NCBI GenBank assembly: GCA_036839975.1
Contig: DAISVU010000005.1
Span: 39,322-103,321, forward strand
Direction: 5' to 3'
Length of the DNA: 64,000 nt
Source: RGIG7111 sp036839975
GTDB taxonomy: Bacteria; Bacillota; Clostridia; Peptostreptococcales; Anaerovoracaceae
Shown here: in pieces, positions 26,886-35,593 of the stretch
Numbering within the stretch: the first letter of the stretch is position 1
Layout: the number at the start of each line of letters is the position of its first letter
The notes under the pieces: generated by a model
Told to the model about the DNA's origin: nothing
The model's input: only the letters and a program-made list of their open reading frames with translations
The model's database searches: none
Position numbers and translations under genes: made by a program

Positions 26886-28175
26886 ATGAAAATGAAAGTA
26901 CTTGAAGTAGGAGGAGTCCCGGTCACAATTATCGCGGAAAAATGCGGCACACCGGTGTACATCTATGATGAGGCGAAAATCGAAAAACAGATTGAAGATT
27001 ACAGAAAATTTTTTGTATCCTCTTCGTTTGATACCGATATAGTCTACGCATCGAAAGCATTTACATGCAAGGCGATGATCGAAAAACTGGCAGCGGAAGG
27101 AATATGCGTAGACGTTGTCAGCGGAGGAGAGCTCTACATAGCTCAGCAGGGAGGAATGCCGATGGAAAAAATATATTTCCACGGCAACAATAAAACCGCG
27201 GCGGAACTTGAACAGGCTCTTGATGCAGGCTGCGGCACTGTTGTTCTTGACAATATTGCGGAGTGCAATATTTTGACTGAGCTTGCGGAAGATAAAAAAT
27301 GCAGCATCAATGTGATGCTCAGAATAAATCCGGGAGTTGAGGCACACACACACGAATACATAATGACTGGCGGCTCGACATCCAAATTCGGTATCAACAT
27401 AGATAAAAAAGAACAGATAGCCGAATTAGTCAGAGGGGCGGGAAAGAGCAATTACATAGATTTCAAGGGATTTCACAGTCATATCGGTTCACAGATATTT
27501 GAAGATACCGCTTTTAAAATGGTGGTGGAGGTGCTCACAAAATTCTACAGAGACATGAAAGAAGAATACGGCATAGAGTGTCCGTGGCTGAGTCTCGGCG
27601 GAGGTTTCGGCATAAGATATACAGACAGTGATCATCCGATGTCAGTCAAAGAAATGTGTGAAGCCCTGATAAAGAAATGTGAGGATACGCTTGAAGAGTG
27701 CAGCCTGACTCTTGAAAAAGTCATGATCGAGCCCGGCAGATCCATAGTAGGAGAAGCGGGACTGACATTATATACAGTTGGTTATCAGAAAACCGCAGAA
27801 GACAGAAACTACATATTTGTAGACGGCGGAATGGGAGACAACATACGGCCTGCGCTTTATCAGGCAGAATATGATGCGGATATAGCAACCCGCATGGATG
27901 CACCGAAGGAGGAAGAGTATTATGTTGCCGGCAAGTACTGCGAGTCGGGAGACATACTTATTAAACGAATCCTCCTTCCGCGGGAGATAGAACAGGGTGA
28001 TTTGCTTGCTGTTTATGCGACAGGAGCATACGGATATTCAATGGCAAGCTGCTATAACGGAATAGGCCGTGCGCCGGTAGTATTTGTAAAAGACGGTAAA
28101 GCACGCGTAGTGCTGAAAAGAGAAACATATATGGATCTGGTAAAACTGGATACCGACGAGGAGGTAACTTCATGA
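26886..28175 (+). CDS. lysA: Diaminopimelate decarboxylase
   Basis: 429 aa, a fold-type III PLP enzyme that converts meso-DAP to lysine. Motifs are YASKAF (PLP lysine), the FHSHIGSQ pocket, SLGGGFGI, EPGRSIVG and the catalytic CESGD at the dimer interface. A second ATG six bases downstream (26892) has better spacing to AAGAGG and may be the true start. It is first in the operon, so the end product lysine represses its own last enzyme through the L-box. It overlaps the aspartokinase gene by 4 bp (ATGA). Confidence 0.96.
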   Translation: MKMKVLEVGGVPVTIIAEKCGTPVYIYDEAKIEKQIEDYRKFFVSSSFDTDIVYASKAFTCKAMIEKLAAEGICVDVVSGGELYIAQQGGMPMEKIYFHGNNKTAAELEQALDAGCGTVVLDNIAECNILTELAEDKKCSINVMLRINPGVEAHTHEYIMTGGSTSKFGINIDKKEQIAELVRGAGKSNYIDFKGFHSHIGSQIFEDTAFKMVVEVLTKFYRDMKEEYGIECPWLSLGGGFGIRYTDSDHPMSVKEMCEALIKKCEDTLEECSLTLEKVMIEPGRSIVGEAGLTLYTVGYQKTAEDRNYIFVDGGMGDNIRPALYQAEYDADIATRMDAPKEEEYYVAGKYCESGDILIKRILLPREIEQGDLLAVYATGAYGYSMASCYNGIGRAPVVFVKDGKARVVLKRETYMDLVKLDTDEEVTS

Positions 28176-29380
28176 ATTTAGTAAAACAATACGGAGGCAG
28201 AAGCATAGATACGCTTGAAAAGATACAGGCGATTGCTAAAAAAACCGCTGTCACAAGGGAGCCCGGCGATGGGCTGGTGATAGTGACCGGCGCTATGGCC
28301 GGGCTTGCAGAAAACATAATGAAGATGGCCAATAAGATAAGCAGTGATATTGCGAAACCGGAACTGGACACTTTGTTTGCGGCAGGCGAGCAGGAAACAG
28401 CTGCACTTATGACTATTGCTTTAAGAGAAGCAGGCGTTGATGCAGTCACTATAACGGAATTAAGAGGAAGATCGCTGGATCTTAAAGACAATATTTATGA
28501 CAGCAACACTATAGAGATAGATACAGAGGCAGTGGAAGCTCTGCTGGATGAAGGCAACGTCATAGTGGTTGCGGGATTCCAGGGTATCGGCGATTATGCG
28601 GCAAAGGATCTGTCCGGAAGATCAGGAGCATCTTCAACGGCGGTAGCCATTGCCGCGCAGCTCGGATGTCCGTGCGAACTTTACGGAGATATAGATGCGA
28701 TACACACCGCTGATCCTGAGATATATCCGAAAGCAAAAGCAGTAGGTAAGATAAGTTATGAAGAGCTCATGGAAATGGTAGAGCTCGGAGATATCAAGCT
28801 TGAAGGCAGAGCAATCGAGCTTGCAAGCAAGTATAATGTTGAAGTCTTTATCGGAGATCCGACAAAAGAAGACAGTACTGGAGGAACATATATCATGAAT
28901 CAGAATCTTATAGTAGAGAGCATGCCTGTAACAGGCATAAGCATATCGGAAAACTGTGTTATATACACACTGAAGGGGATCAGAAATGACGGCGCTGCAG
29001 TAGCGGACATGTTTGAACTGCTCAGCCGGCTTGACATTAATATAGACATGATCTCACAACAGATCGCAGGCGACGGAACGTGCAATGTGGCATTCAGCTG
29101 TGATGAGCGGCAGTCTGCGGCACTTGATAAAGCACTTGCTGAAAATCAGAAATTGAGCGCAATCAATACAGAAAAACAGAGCGGTCTTGCGCTGATTTCA
29201 CTCGTGGGTACAGGTATGGCCTCTCATTCGGGAGTAGCGGGTAAAGTATTCACAGTGCTCGCAAATGAAGGGATCAGATATTATCAGATAACAACATCTG
29301 AGATATCGATATCCGTAACAGTTGATAATTCCAACAAGGGCAAAGCTGTCATAGCGCTTGGAGAAGCTTTCAATCTGTAA
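28172..29380 (+). CDS. Aspartokinase-like protein with ACT domain and degenerate catalytic motifs
   Basis: 402 aa: an amino-acid-kinase fold (1-245) followed by a regulatory ACT region (about 255-402). The overall order matches aspartokinase: AAGEQETAAL, VAGFQGIGD, YGDIDAIHTADP, ISYEELMEM. Key residues are altered. The N-terminal QKYGGTSV (or KFGGTSV) motif reads VKQYGGRSI, so the catalytic Lys aligns with Gln. The SAMG/SACAGIT loop reads TGAMAGLAEN. GRGGSDTTA reads GRSGASSTA, losing the Asp. The GEQ glutamate and the Arg of GR remain. It could be a diverged active kinase, a regulatory pseudo-kinase or an enzyme for another substrate. Translation is coupled to lysA, and the asd gene is not in the operon. 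Confidence 0.8.
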   Translation: MNLVKQYGGRSIDTLEKIQAIAKKTAVTREPGDGLVIVTGAMAGLAENIMKMANKISSDIAKPELDTLFAAGEQETAALMTIALREAGVDAVTITELRGRSLDLKDNIYDSNTIEIDTEAVEALLDEGNVIVVAGFQGIGDYAAKDLSGRSGASSTAVAIAAQLGCPCELYGDIDAIHTADPEIYPKAKAVGKISYEELMEMVELGDIKLEGRAIELASKYNVEVFIGDPTKEDSTGGTYIMNQNLIVESMPVTGISISENCVIYTLKGIRNDGAAVADMFELLSRLDINIDMISQQIAGDGTCNVAFSCDERQSAALDKALAENQKLSAINTEKQSGLALISLVGTGMASHSGVAGKVFTVLANEGIRYYQITTSEISISVTVDNSNKGKAVIALGEAFNL

Positions 29381-29398
29381 GATCGGCAGGTGACATGA

Positions 29399-30262
29399 AT
29401 GATAAGATTTGCCAAGTACCACGGGTGCGGCAACAGTTTTGTGATCGTCAGAGAAAAAGATGTGCGGGCGTGTGATCTTTGTGTTCTTGCTGAGAAGATG
29501 TGCAGTGAGCATACGGGAATAGGAGCGGACGGATTCATGGCGGTCAAAACAGAACCCGGACTTGAGATGATCTTTTACAACAGAGACGGGAGCAGGGCAC
29601 CCATGTGCGGCAACGGTATCAGGTGCTTTGCAAAATTCTGTTATGACGAGAGGATATGCACTGACAGACAATTTCCTGTAGAGACACTTGCAGGCAGAAT
29701 GATCGTGGAAATAGCAGAGGAAAGCCCGTTCACTGTACAGATCAATATGGGAAGACCTGTATTTGAACCGGAAGCATGCGGCATCAAAGGAGAGACGGAA
29801 CCTTATCTTAAAAGAACGATAGAGATCGAAGATGCAGACAGTGCATTTTATGACGGAAGAGATAAAAATAAAGCGCGGTTTGAAGTCAGCAGTATATTTA
29901 TGGGCACGATCCACACTGTACTGTGGACAGATGATCTTGATAAGCTGAACAAGGAAAAGACGGGCAGCGCGATCTCAAACCACCCTGTTTATACTGAAAA
30001 AACCAATGTTGATATGGTACAGTATGTAAACAGAAAAATGATTAAGATGCAGACATTTGAACGCGGAGCCGGCATGACTCTGGCCTGCGGAACAGGAGCA
30101 TGCGCAAGCGCGGTGATAGCGATGACAGAAGGAAAGTGCGATGATGAGATCGAGGTGCTGTTGCCTCTGGGGTCGCTTCATATAACAAAAAACAGCAATG
30201 GAGAAATATTTATGAGAGGCCCTGCCGCCAAGATAGCGGACGGGGTCTATGAGGAGGAATAA
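29399..30262 (+). CDS. dapF: Diaminopimelate epimerase
   Basis: 287 aa. Both catalytic cysteines are present, in MCGNGIRC (about residue 74) and ACGTGACAS (about 229), with the N-terminal KYHGCGNSFV typical of DapF. It converts LL-DAP to meso-DAP for lysine and for peptidoglycan. AGGTGA precedes the start. It follows the aspartokinase by 18 bp and overlaps the longest possible dapA frame, so the genes are co-translated or nearly so. Confidence 0.96.
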   Translation: MIRFAKYHGCGNSFVIVREKDVRACDLCVLAEKMCSEHTGIGADGFMAVKTEPGLEMIFYNRDGSRAPMCGNGIRCFAKFCYDERICTDRQFPVETLAGRMIVEIAEESPFTVQINMGRPVFEPEACGIKGETEPYLKRTIEIEDADSAFYDGRDKNKARFEVSSIFMGTIHTVLWTDDLDKLNKEKTGSAISNHPVYTEKTNVDMVQYVNRKMIKMQTFERGAGMTLACGTGACASAVIAMTEGKCDDEIEVLLPLGSLHITKNSNGEIFMRGPAAKIADGVYEEE

Positions 30263-30266
30263 TAAA

Positions 30267-31142
30267 ATGATAAGAGGATCTATAGTAGCGCTTATAACGC
30301 CGTACAATGAGGACTTGAGTGTAAATTACGACAAGATCAGAGAACTGGTTGAATGGCATATTGAAAACGGTACGGACGGCATCGTAGCACTTGGTACTAC
30401 AGCAGAATCTCCGGCACTTACTTCGGAGGAGCAGGAGGAGATCGTAAAGACAGTCATAAGTACCGTCAACGGAAGGATCCCTGTGATAGCAGGCGCGGGC
30501 TCAAACAACACTCTCGTGTCAGTGGAAAAGTGCTTGAAATTCCAGGAGATGGGAGCTGACGCACTTCTGGTAATCACATCGTATTACAATAAGACGAATA
30601 AAGCAGGAATGGTAAACCACTTTAAGACTATTGCAGAAGCAGTGGATGTACCGCTTGTACTCTACAATGTGCCGGGAAGAACGGGATGTGCGTTGACATA
30701 CGATGTAGTGGCCGAACTTGCCGGGCATGACAAGATAATAGCTGTAAAGGAAGCAAGCGGTGACATGTCTTTTACCGCTCAGATATCGAGACTTATAAAC
30801 GATGACTTCAACATAGTAAGCGGAAACGATGATATAATAGTGCCTATAATGTCGATGGGCGGAAGCGGAGTTATTTCGGTGCTTGCAAATGCCTGCCCTA
30901 AGGAAACACATGAGATTGTAACGGCATACCTCGAAGGGGATGTCAGGAAGGCGAGAGACATACAGTGCAAATATCTATCATTTATCAATGCGCTTTTCAT
31001 AGAGACAAATCCGATCCCTATAAAAGAAGCTATGAACATGATGGGCATGAATGTAGGAGGATACAGACTGCCACTTTACCCTATATCGGATGGAGCTAAG
31101 GAAGTTTTGAAGCAGACCATGACAGATCTGGGATTGCTGTAG
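30267..31142 (+). CDS. dapA: 4-hydroxy-tetrahydrodipicolinate synthase
   Basis: 291 aa with the TIM-barrel motifs of DapA: GTTAES (active-site Thr pair), LYNVPGRTG (Tyr) and AVKEASGD (Schiff-base Lys, about residue 161). It condenses pyruvate with aspartate semialdehyde. The ATG at 30267 follows GAGGAGG by 9 nt and fits family N termini (MIRGSIVALITPY) better than the in-frame ATG at 30249. Confidence 0.97.
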   Translation: MIRGSIVALITPYNEDLSVNYDKIRELVEWHIENGTDGIVALGTTAESPALTSEEQEEIVKTVISTVNGRIPVIAGAGSNNTLVSVEKCLKFQEMGADALLVITSYYNKTNKAGMVNHFKTIAEAVDVPLVLYNVPGRTGCALTYDVVAELAGHDKIIAVKEASGDMSFTAQISRLINDDFNIVSGNDDIIVPIMSMGGSGVISVLANACPKETHEIVTAYLEGDVRKARDIQCKYLSFINALFIETNPIPIKEAMNMMGMNVGGYRLPLYPISDGAKEVLKQTMTDLGLL

Positions 31143-31216
31143 TTAAAGGCGGGTCACAGTGTAAATGTGCGGTATAAAATTATGACGCGCAAGCCATGAT
31201 GTGACAGAGGAGACAT

Positions 31217-31936
31217 ATGATGAATATAGCGTTATCAGGACACGGCCGTATGGGCCGGATAGTGGAAGATATAATAAATGAAAGCGACGACCTCTCTCTT
31301 GCCGGAGTACGTTCTGAGGACTGCTCGGGCACTTTTGGTGAGATTGAAGGCAAACCGGATGTGATAATAGATTACAGTCATCCGGATTATCTTGCAGATA
31401 TGCTTGATTACGCCACAGCAAACGAGGTGGCGCTTGTAATCGCTACTACAGGGCATACCGATGCACAGCAGCGGCAGATAAGAGCTGCTGCGGAAAAAGT
31501 TCCTGTCGTTTATTCCGCAAACTATTCGCTGGGTATCAATATTATGGAAAAGATCCTGCGTGATATAACACCGATACTCGAGGATTCATTCGATATGGAA
31601 GTTGTGGAAAAGCATCACAATCAAAAACTCGATGCGCCGAGCGGGACTGCCAGGATGCTTGTCCGTGCTATGGATCCCGAAGGGAAGTACGAGCACGTTG
31701 AAGGCCGGTCCGGAATGGCAAAGCGGGGAAAAGAGATCGGTGTCAGCGCAATAAGAGGCGGGAACATTACAGGCGAGCACACAGCCATTTATGCAGGTGA
31801 AGATGAAATCGTGGAGATAAGACACATAGCAGGATCCAGAAAGATATTCGCTTTCGGATCTATAAAGGCAGCTGAATTTGCAGTGGGAAAATCGGCCGGA
31901 TTATATAATATGGATGATGTGCTTTTCGGGAAATAA
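31217..31936 (+). CDS. dapB: 4-hydroxy-tetrahydrodipicolinate reductase
   Basis: 239 aa. The Rossmann loop is LSGHGRMGR, the active-site segment is EKHHNQKLDAPSGTA and the C-terminal block is GLYNMDDVL. It reduces the DapA product to tetrahydrodipicolinate. It is slightly short for the family (about 250-270) but has all blocks. A 74-bp spacer separates it from dapA; GGAG lies a few bases before ATGATG. Confidence 0.95.
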   Translation: MMNIALSGHGRMGRIVEDIINESDDLSLAGVRSEDCSGTFGEIEGKPDVIIDYSHPDYLADMLDYATANEVALVIATTGHTDAQQRQIRAAAEKVPVVYSANYSLGINIMEKILRDITPILEDSFDMEVVEKHHNQKLDAPSGTARMLVRAMDPEGKYEHVEGRSGMAKRGKEIGVSAIRGGNITGEHTAIYAGEDEIVEIRHIAGSRKIFAFGSIKAAEFAVGKSAGLYNMDDVLFGK

Positions 31937-32117
31937 GCATCGGCGTTATTCTGGCAGAAAATTACTGCCGTTATATAAGTTATTGAAAGCACCGCTTTAA
32001 ATAAACATAGATATTATGAAAGGAAGCCTGTCGGCATCAGTGAAGCGTATGCAGAGCCCTGAAACATTGCGGCGATGCACGGAGAGTTTCACATGATGCA
32101 GATTAAAAAAAAAGTAA

Positions 32118-32813
32118 ATGGATGCAAAAGAGATAATAAAATTTATACAGGAAGCAGAGAAAAAGACACCTGTAAAGGTTGTACTCAAGTCTGATAAAGC
32201 AATCGACTTTCCAAATTGCAAAGTCTTTGAAGGCGGCGGGATCGCTGTGATATATGGTGACTGGAAGGATGTGGAGCCTGTGCTTGAAGCCGGTAAAGAT
32301 GAGATCGAAGATTACGTTGTTGAAAACGGGTGCAGAAATTCCGCTATACCGATGCGGGATCTTAAAGGCTTGAATGCAAGAATCGAGCCGGGCGCGATCA
32401 TAAGAGATTGGGTGGAGATAGGTGACAATGCAGTGATAATGATGGGTGCCGTTATAAACATCGGCGCTGTCATAGGTGAGGGCACAATGATAGATATGGG
32501 TGCCGTACTCGGCGGACGCGCCACTGTCGGCAAGAATTGTCATATAGGTGCAGGCACGGTGCTTGCAGGTGTTGTGGAACCGCCAAGCGCACAGCCGGTC
32601 ACAATTGAAGACGATGTGGTAATAGGTGCAAATTCAGTAGTGATCGAAGGCGTAAAAGTGGGAAAAGGTTCAGTTGTTGCCGCCGGGTCAGTCGTGCTTG
32701 AAGATGTACCGCCGGGCGCGGTAGTCGGCGGTACGCCGGCCCGTTTTCTGAAATACAAGGATGATAGGGCGAATGAAAAGACGGAGATTGTTGAAGCCCT
32801 GAGGCAGCTTTAG
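32118..32813 (+). CDS. dapH: Tetrahydrodipicolinate N-acetyltransferase
   Basis: 231 aa. The N-terminal DapH-specific helical domain (MDAKEIIKFIQEAEKKTPVKV) is followed by a left-handed beta-helix of hexapeptide repeats (IGDNAVIMMGAVINIGAVIGEGTMIDMGAVLGG). It commits lysine synthesis to the N-acetylated branch, which needs an aminotransferase and a deacetylase not found in this operon. No good ribosome site precedes the ATG, only a purine-rich run. The 181-bp gap before it shows no clear promoter. The 3' stump of an MBL-fold hydrolase begins 15 bp after the stop. Confidence 0.94.
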   Translation: MDAKEIIKFIQEAEKKTPVKVVLKSDKAIDFPNCKVFEGGGIAVIYGDWKDVEPVLEAGKDEIEDYVVENGCRNSAIPMRDLKGLNARIEPGAIIRDWVEIGDNAVIMMGAVINIGAVIGEGTMIDMGAVLGGRATVGKNCHIGAGTVLAGVVEPPSAQPVTIEDDVVIGANSVVIEGVKVGKGSVVAAGSVVLEDVPPGAVVGGTPARFLKYKDDRANEKTEIVEALRQL

Positions 32814-32828
32814 AAGTACAAGGCATGA

Positions 32829-33149
32829 AATCAAGCGGAACTTCTGGAACATCACAAAAATCGTCTGCAGGAGGCATACGACATAATTGAAAGTGGACCC
32901 GGACGGACTGCTTTTGATATTGCAGGACAGATGCACTGGGATATCAATGTAAAAACATGGGATGAATTTCCGGATGCACAGCGGTGGTTTGCGGTGGGCG
33001 AATGTATGTCACACCTTGAGAGGCTTGGAACCGAAGGCAGAATAATAAAAGAGACGGACGGCATGCTGTTAGATATTACACCGTATAGAGCGGCGCAAAC
33101 GAAAACAAACAGGCGGACATCGACGGTTTGCCTGTTTGTTATCCGATGA
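32829..33149 (+). pseudogene. 3' remnant of an MBL-fold metallohydrolase
   Basis: Starting just after a TGA, an open frame encodes about 106 residues that match the C-terminal winged-helix part of LACTB2-like MBL-fold hydrolases: LLEHHKNRLQEA, GPGRTAFDIAGQMHWDI, FPDAQRWFAVGECMSHLERL. The whole metal-binding N-terminal domain is missing, because the dapH stop lies only 15 bp upstream, so a deletion fused the two ends. The last 20 or so residues run through a hairpin and look like read-through past the natural end. An ATG at 32931 could express 72 residues at most. I judge it a dead remnant. Confidence 0.8.
33104..33140. terminator. Hairpin at the end of the dap region, probably bidirectional
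   Basis: AACAAACAGGC pairs perfectly with GCCTGTTTGTT (11 bp, 15-nt loop). Each strand ends in T-rich arm sequence. It lies between the convergent dap region and the small leftward gene at 33185. Confidence 0.65.
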
Positions 33150-33184
33150 ATTCACCGGCAGTTGTTACAGATGCGGGCAGCATG

Positions 33185-33397
33185 TTAAATAAGATAGTCG
33201 CCCAAAAGATCCTGCGGCGACTTCAGCAATTCCCTGAAATCTGACGCTTCGCCGCTTTCATTTATCCTGTAGGTGAAACATCGGTAATATCCGTTTATAT
33301 ATTTTGTGATTTCGATATATTCATATACCGGATCTTTTTCCGTATATATTACAGTCCCCGGTGAAAGATTGTAAAGCAGTTCCGTTATTTCCCGCAT
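33185..33397 (-). CDS. Unrecognised 70-aa protein
   Basis: A small leftward gene with a convincing start: AAAGGAG 7 nt before the ATG at 33397. The protein (MREITELLYNLSPGTVIYT to LLKSPQDLLGDYLI) is soluble and rich in aromatic and acidic residues, with a likely helix, beta strands and a helix. I recognise no family. It stands alone between the lysine and riboflavin operons. Confidence 0.6.
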   Translation of the reverse strand: MREITELLYNLSPGTVIYTEKDPVYEYIEITKYINGYYRCFTYRINESGEASDFRELLKSPQDLLGDYLI

Positions 33398-33487
33398 ATC
33401 GCGCTCCTTTCTGTTCCTATATAATACACCAAATGCGAATCTTTTGAAATATAATAGAGCGGAAGCATGTTATCTTTTAATATCGTA

Positions 33488-33516
33488 TTGACAGGGAACA
33501 TGATACACGGTATCAT
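33488..33516 (+). promoter_or_regulatory. Promoter of the riboflavin operon
   Basis: TTGACA, a 17-bp spacer and TATCAT, about 30 bp upstream of the FMN riboswitch aptamer. Confidence 0.8.
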
Positions 33517-33546
33517 ATGGACTGTAAACAGAATAATGAAAAAGAA

Positions 33547-33650
33547 CTTCAGGGCAGGGTGTAAGTCCCTACCGGCGGTACAGCCCGCGAGCCGAAAGGC
33601 ATGATCCGGTGAAACTCCGGGGCCGACAGTATAGTCTGGATGGAAGAAGA
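33547..33650 (+). promoter_or_regulatory. FMN riboswitch (RFN element)
   Basis: It contains the RFN consensus blocks: CTTCAGGGCAGGGTG, TCCCTACCGGCGGTA, AGCCCGCGAGCC, GATCCGGTGAAACTCCGG, GGCCGACAGT and AGTCTGGATGGAAGAAGA. FMN binding should promote the terminator at 33720 and shut off the rib genes. Confidence 0.96.
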
Positions 33651-33719
33651 TCTTATTGTATATATGCAGATGACGATGTGCTTTGAGCAGTTTGATTTTG
33701 TATGACAGTGATAATTGAC

Positions 33720-33743
33720 AGCCCTGACAGTTTCAGGGCTTTT
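33720..33743 (+). terminator. FMN riboswitch-controlled terminator
   Basis: AGCCCTGA and TCAGGGCT form a perfect eight-pair stem, followed by TTTT, between the RFN aptamer and ribD. Confidence 0.85.
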
Positions 33744-33761
33744 GCAATGCCGGAGAAGAAA

Positions 33762-34868
33762 GTGAACGATATAAACGATATAGAGGAAAAATATATGAAA
33801 AGAGCGATTGCGCTCGCCAAAGAGGGAGAAGGCAGCTGTCATCCCAATCCGCTGGTAGGTGCAGTGCTTGTAAAGGACGGAATGATCATAGGCGAAGGTT
33901 ATCATAAGAAATGCGGAGATCTTCATGCTGAGCGAAATGCAATATTATCGCTGAACGAGTCTGCGGAAGGGTCGACAATGTATGTGAATCTCGAGCCATG
34001 CTGCCATTACGGAAAAACGCCTCCGTGCACCGAAGCCATAATTGAAGATAAAATAGCGCGCGTTGTTATAGGCTCGCGTGATCCTAACCCGCAGGTCGCG
34101 GGCAAAGGTGTCCGGATTCTGCGCGATGCGGGGATAAAAGTGACGGAAGATTTTATGCGCGATGAATGTGATGAGATCAATAAGATATTTTTCCATTACA
34201 TAACGCGTAAGAGGCCTTATGTGATAATGAAGTACGCTATGACAGCCGATGGTAAGATAGCGACTAAGACGGGTGCATCTAAATGGATAACAGGACCGGA
34301 ATCACTTCGGAGAGTGCATGAACTCAGGAATGCGTGCATGGGGATAATGGTCGGTATCGGTACGGTGCTTGCCGATGATCCCATGCTGAACTGCAGGATA
34401 GAAGGCGGAAAAGATCCCGTCAGGATAATATGCGATTCGAAGCTGAAGATACCGGTGGATTCAAACATAGTAAGGACTGCCGGTGAGATAGATACTGTGG
34501 TCGTATGCGCGGCGGTTGACCCGGAAAAACGGAAAATTCTTGAAAAGGCAGGAGTTGATGTGGTTGAACTTTCTGACGAAGAAGGAAGAGTCGACACAAA
34601 AAAACTTATAGAGAAACTCGGAGATGAAGGTATGGACAGCCTGCTTGTCGAAGGCGGAGGCACGCTAAATGAAAGCGTGCTTAAAACGGGAATGGCTGAT
34701 GAGATAAAGATGTTTATAGCTCCAAAGATATTCGGCGGAGCCGCAAAAGGCCCTGTGATGGGCGGCGGCGTGGAAACACCGGATCAAGCATGCAGGTTCA
34801 GAGTGGAAAGAACGGAAATGACAGGCAATAATGTCCTGGTGACGCTGAAGCCTTTACAGGAGAAATAG
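33762..34868 (+). CDS. ribD: Bifunctional riboflavin deaminase/reductase
   Basis: 368 aa from a GTG start with GGAGAAG 6 nt upstream. An ATG at 33795 after AGAGG is the alternative; codons before 33747 run back into the terminator and are excluded. The deaminase half has the zinc site HAERNAIL and PCCHYGKTPPC; the reductase half has KYAMTADGKIAT and LLVEGGGTLNES. It performs steps 2 and 3 of riboflavin synthesis. First gene of the FMN-regulated operon, 1 bp before ribE. Confidence 0.95.
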   Translation: MNDINDIEEKYMKRAIALAKEGEGSCHPNPLVGAVLVKDGMIIGEGYHKKCGDLHAERNAILSLNESAEGSTMYVNLEPCCHYGKTPPCTEAIIEDKIARVVIGSRDPNPQVAGKGVRILRDAGIKVTEDFMRDECDEINKIFFHYITRKRPYVIMKYAMTADGKIATKTGASKWITGPESLRRVHELRNACMGIMVGIGTVLADDPMLNCRIEGGKDPVRIICDSKLKIPVDSNIVRTAGEIDTVVVCAAVDPEKRKILEKAGVDVVELSDEEGRVDTKKLIEKLGDEGMDSLLVEGGGTLNESVLKTGMADEIKMFIAPKIFGGAAKGPVMGGGVETPDQACRFRVERTEMTGNNVLVTLKPLQEK

Positions 34869-34869
34869 T

Positions 34870-35517
34870 ATGTTTACAGGAATAGTAGAAGAGACAGGCA
34901 AGATCAGGTCGGCTCAGACAGGAGGGACTTCCGGCAGGCTTGATATCGAAGCCGACATAGTCATTGAGGGAACGAAGATAGGAGACAGTATAGCTGTAAA
35001 CGGAGTATGTCTTACGGTGGTTGAACTGGGAACTGACGGTTTCACAGCAGATGTCATGCCGGAGACGGCAGAACGCAGCAGTCTCGGGAAATGCAGGCCG
35101 GGAGATAAGGTCAACCTGGAAAGGGCTATGGCGGCTGACGGAAGGTTCGGGGGGCATATAGTCTCGGGACATATAGACGGGACGGGACGGATCGAGTCAC
35201 TTGAAGACGACGGGATAGCGGTATGGGTGAGCATCAGAGCGGAGAAGGCGCTGCTGAAATATATAGTGGAGAAGGGATCTGTAGCTATTGACGGCATAAG
35301 TCTTACAGTCGCTTATGTGGACGGAGACCGTTTTAAAGTTTCTGTTATTCCTCACACGGGAGAAGCAACGATGCTGCTTGAAAAAAAGCCGGGAGACACA
35401 GTCAACCTTGAAAACGATATCATAGGAAAGTATGTCGATAAACTCATGCACTTTCGTGATGAGACCGGTGAAGAAAGCGAAATAACGATGGACTTTCTTA
35501 TAGAAAACGGATTTTGA
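34870..35517 (+). CDS. ribE: Riboflavin synthase alpha chain
   Basis: 215 aa of two homologous lumazine-binding halves: MFTGIVEETGKI with SIAVNGVCLTV, then GHIVSGHIDGTGRI with SVAIDGISLTVA. It dismutates two 6,7-dimethyl-8-ribityllumazine molecules to riboflavin. AGGAG lies just upstream inside the end of ribD. Confidence 0.97.
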   Translation: MFTGIVEETGKIRSAQTGGTSGRLDIEADIVIEGTKIGDSIAVNGVCLTVVELGTDGFTADVMPETAERSSLGKCRPGDKVNLERAMAADGRFGGHIVSGHIDGTGRIESLEDDGIAVWVSIRAEKALLKYIVEKGSVAIDGISLTVAYVDGDRFKVSVIPHTGEATMLLEKKPGDTVNLENDIIGKYVDKLMHFRDETGEESEITMDFLIENGF

Positions 35518-35593
35518 TAAAAAATTTTGCTGCCATATCCCGGAAACGGGACTTAACTATAAATGTATGATAATCATGGAAGGGAATATAAAA

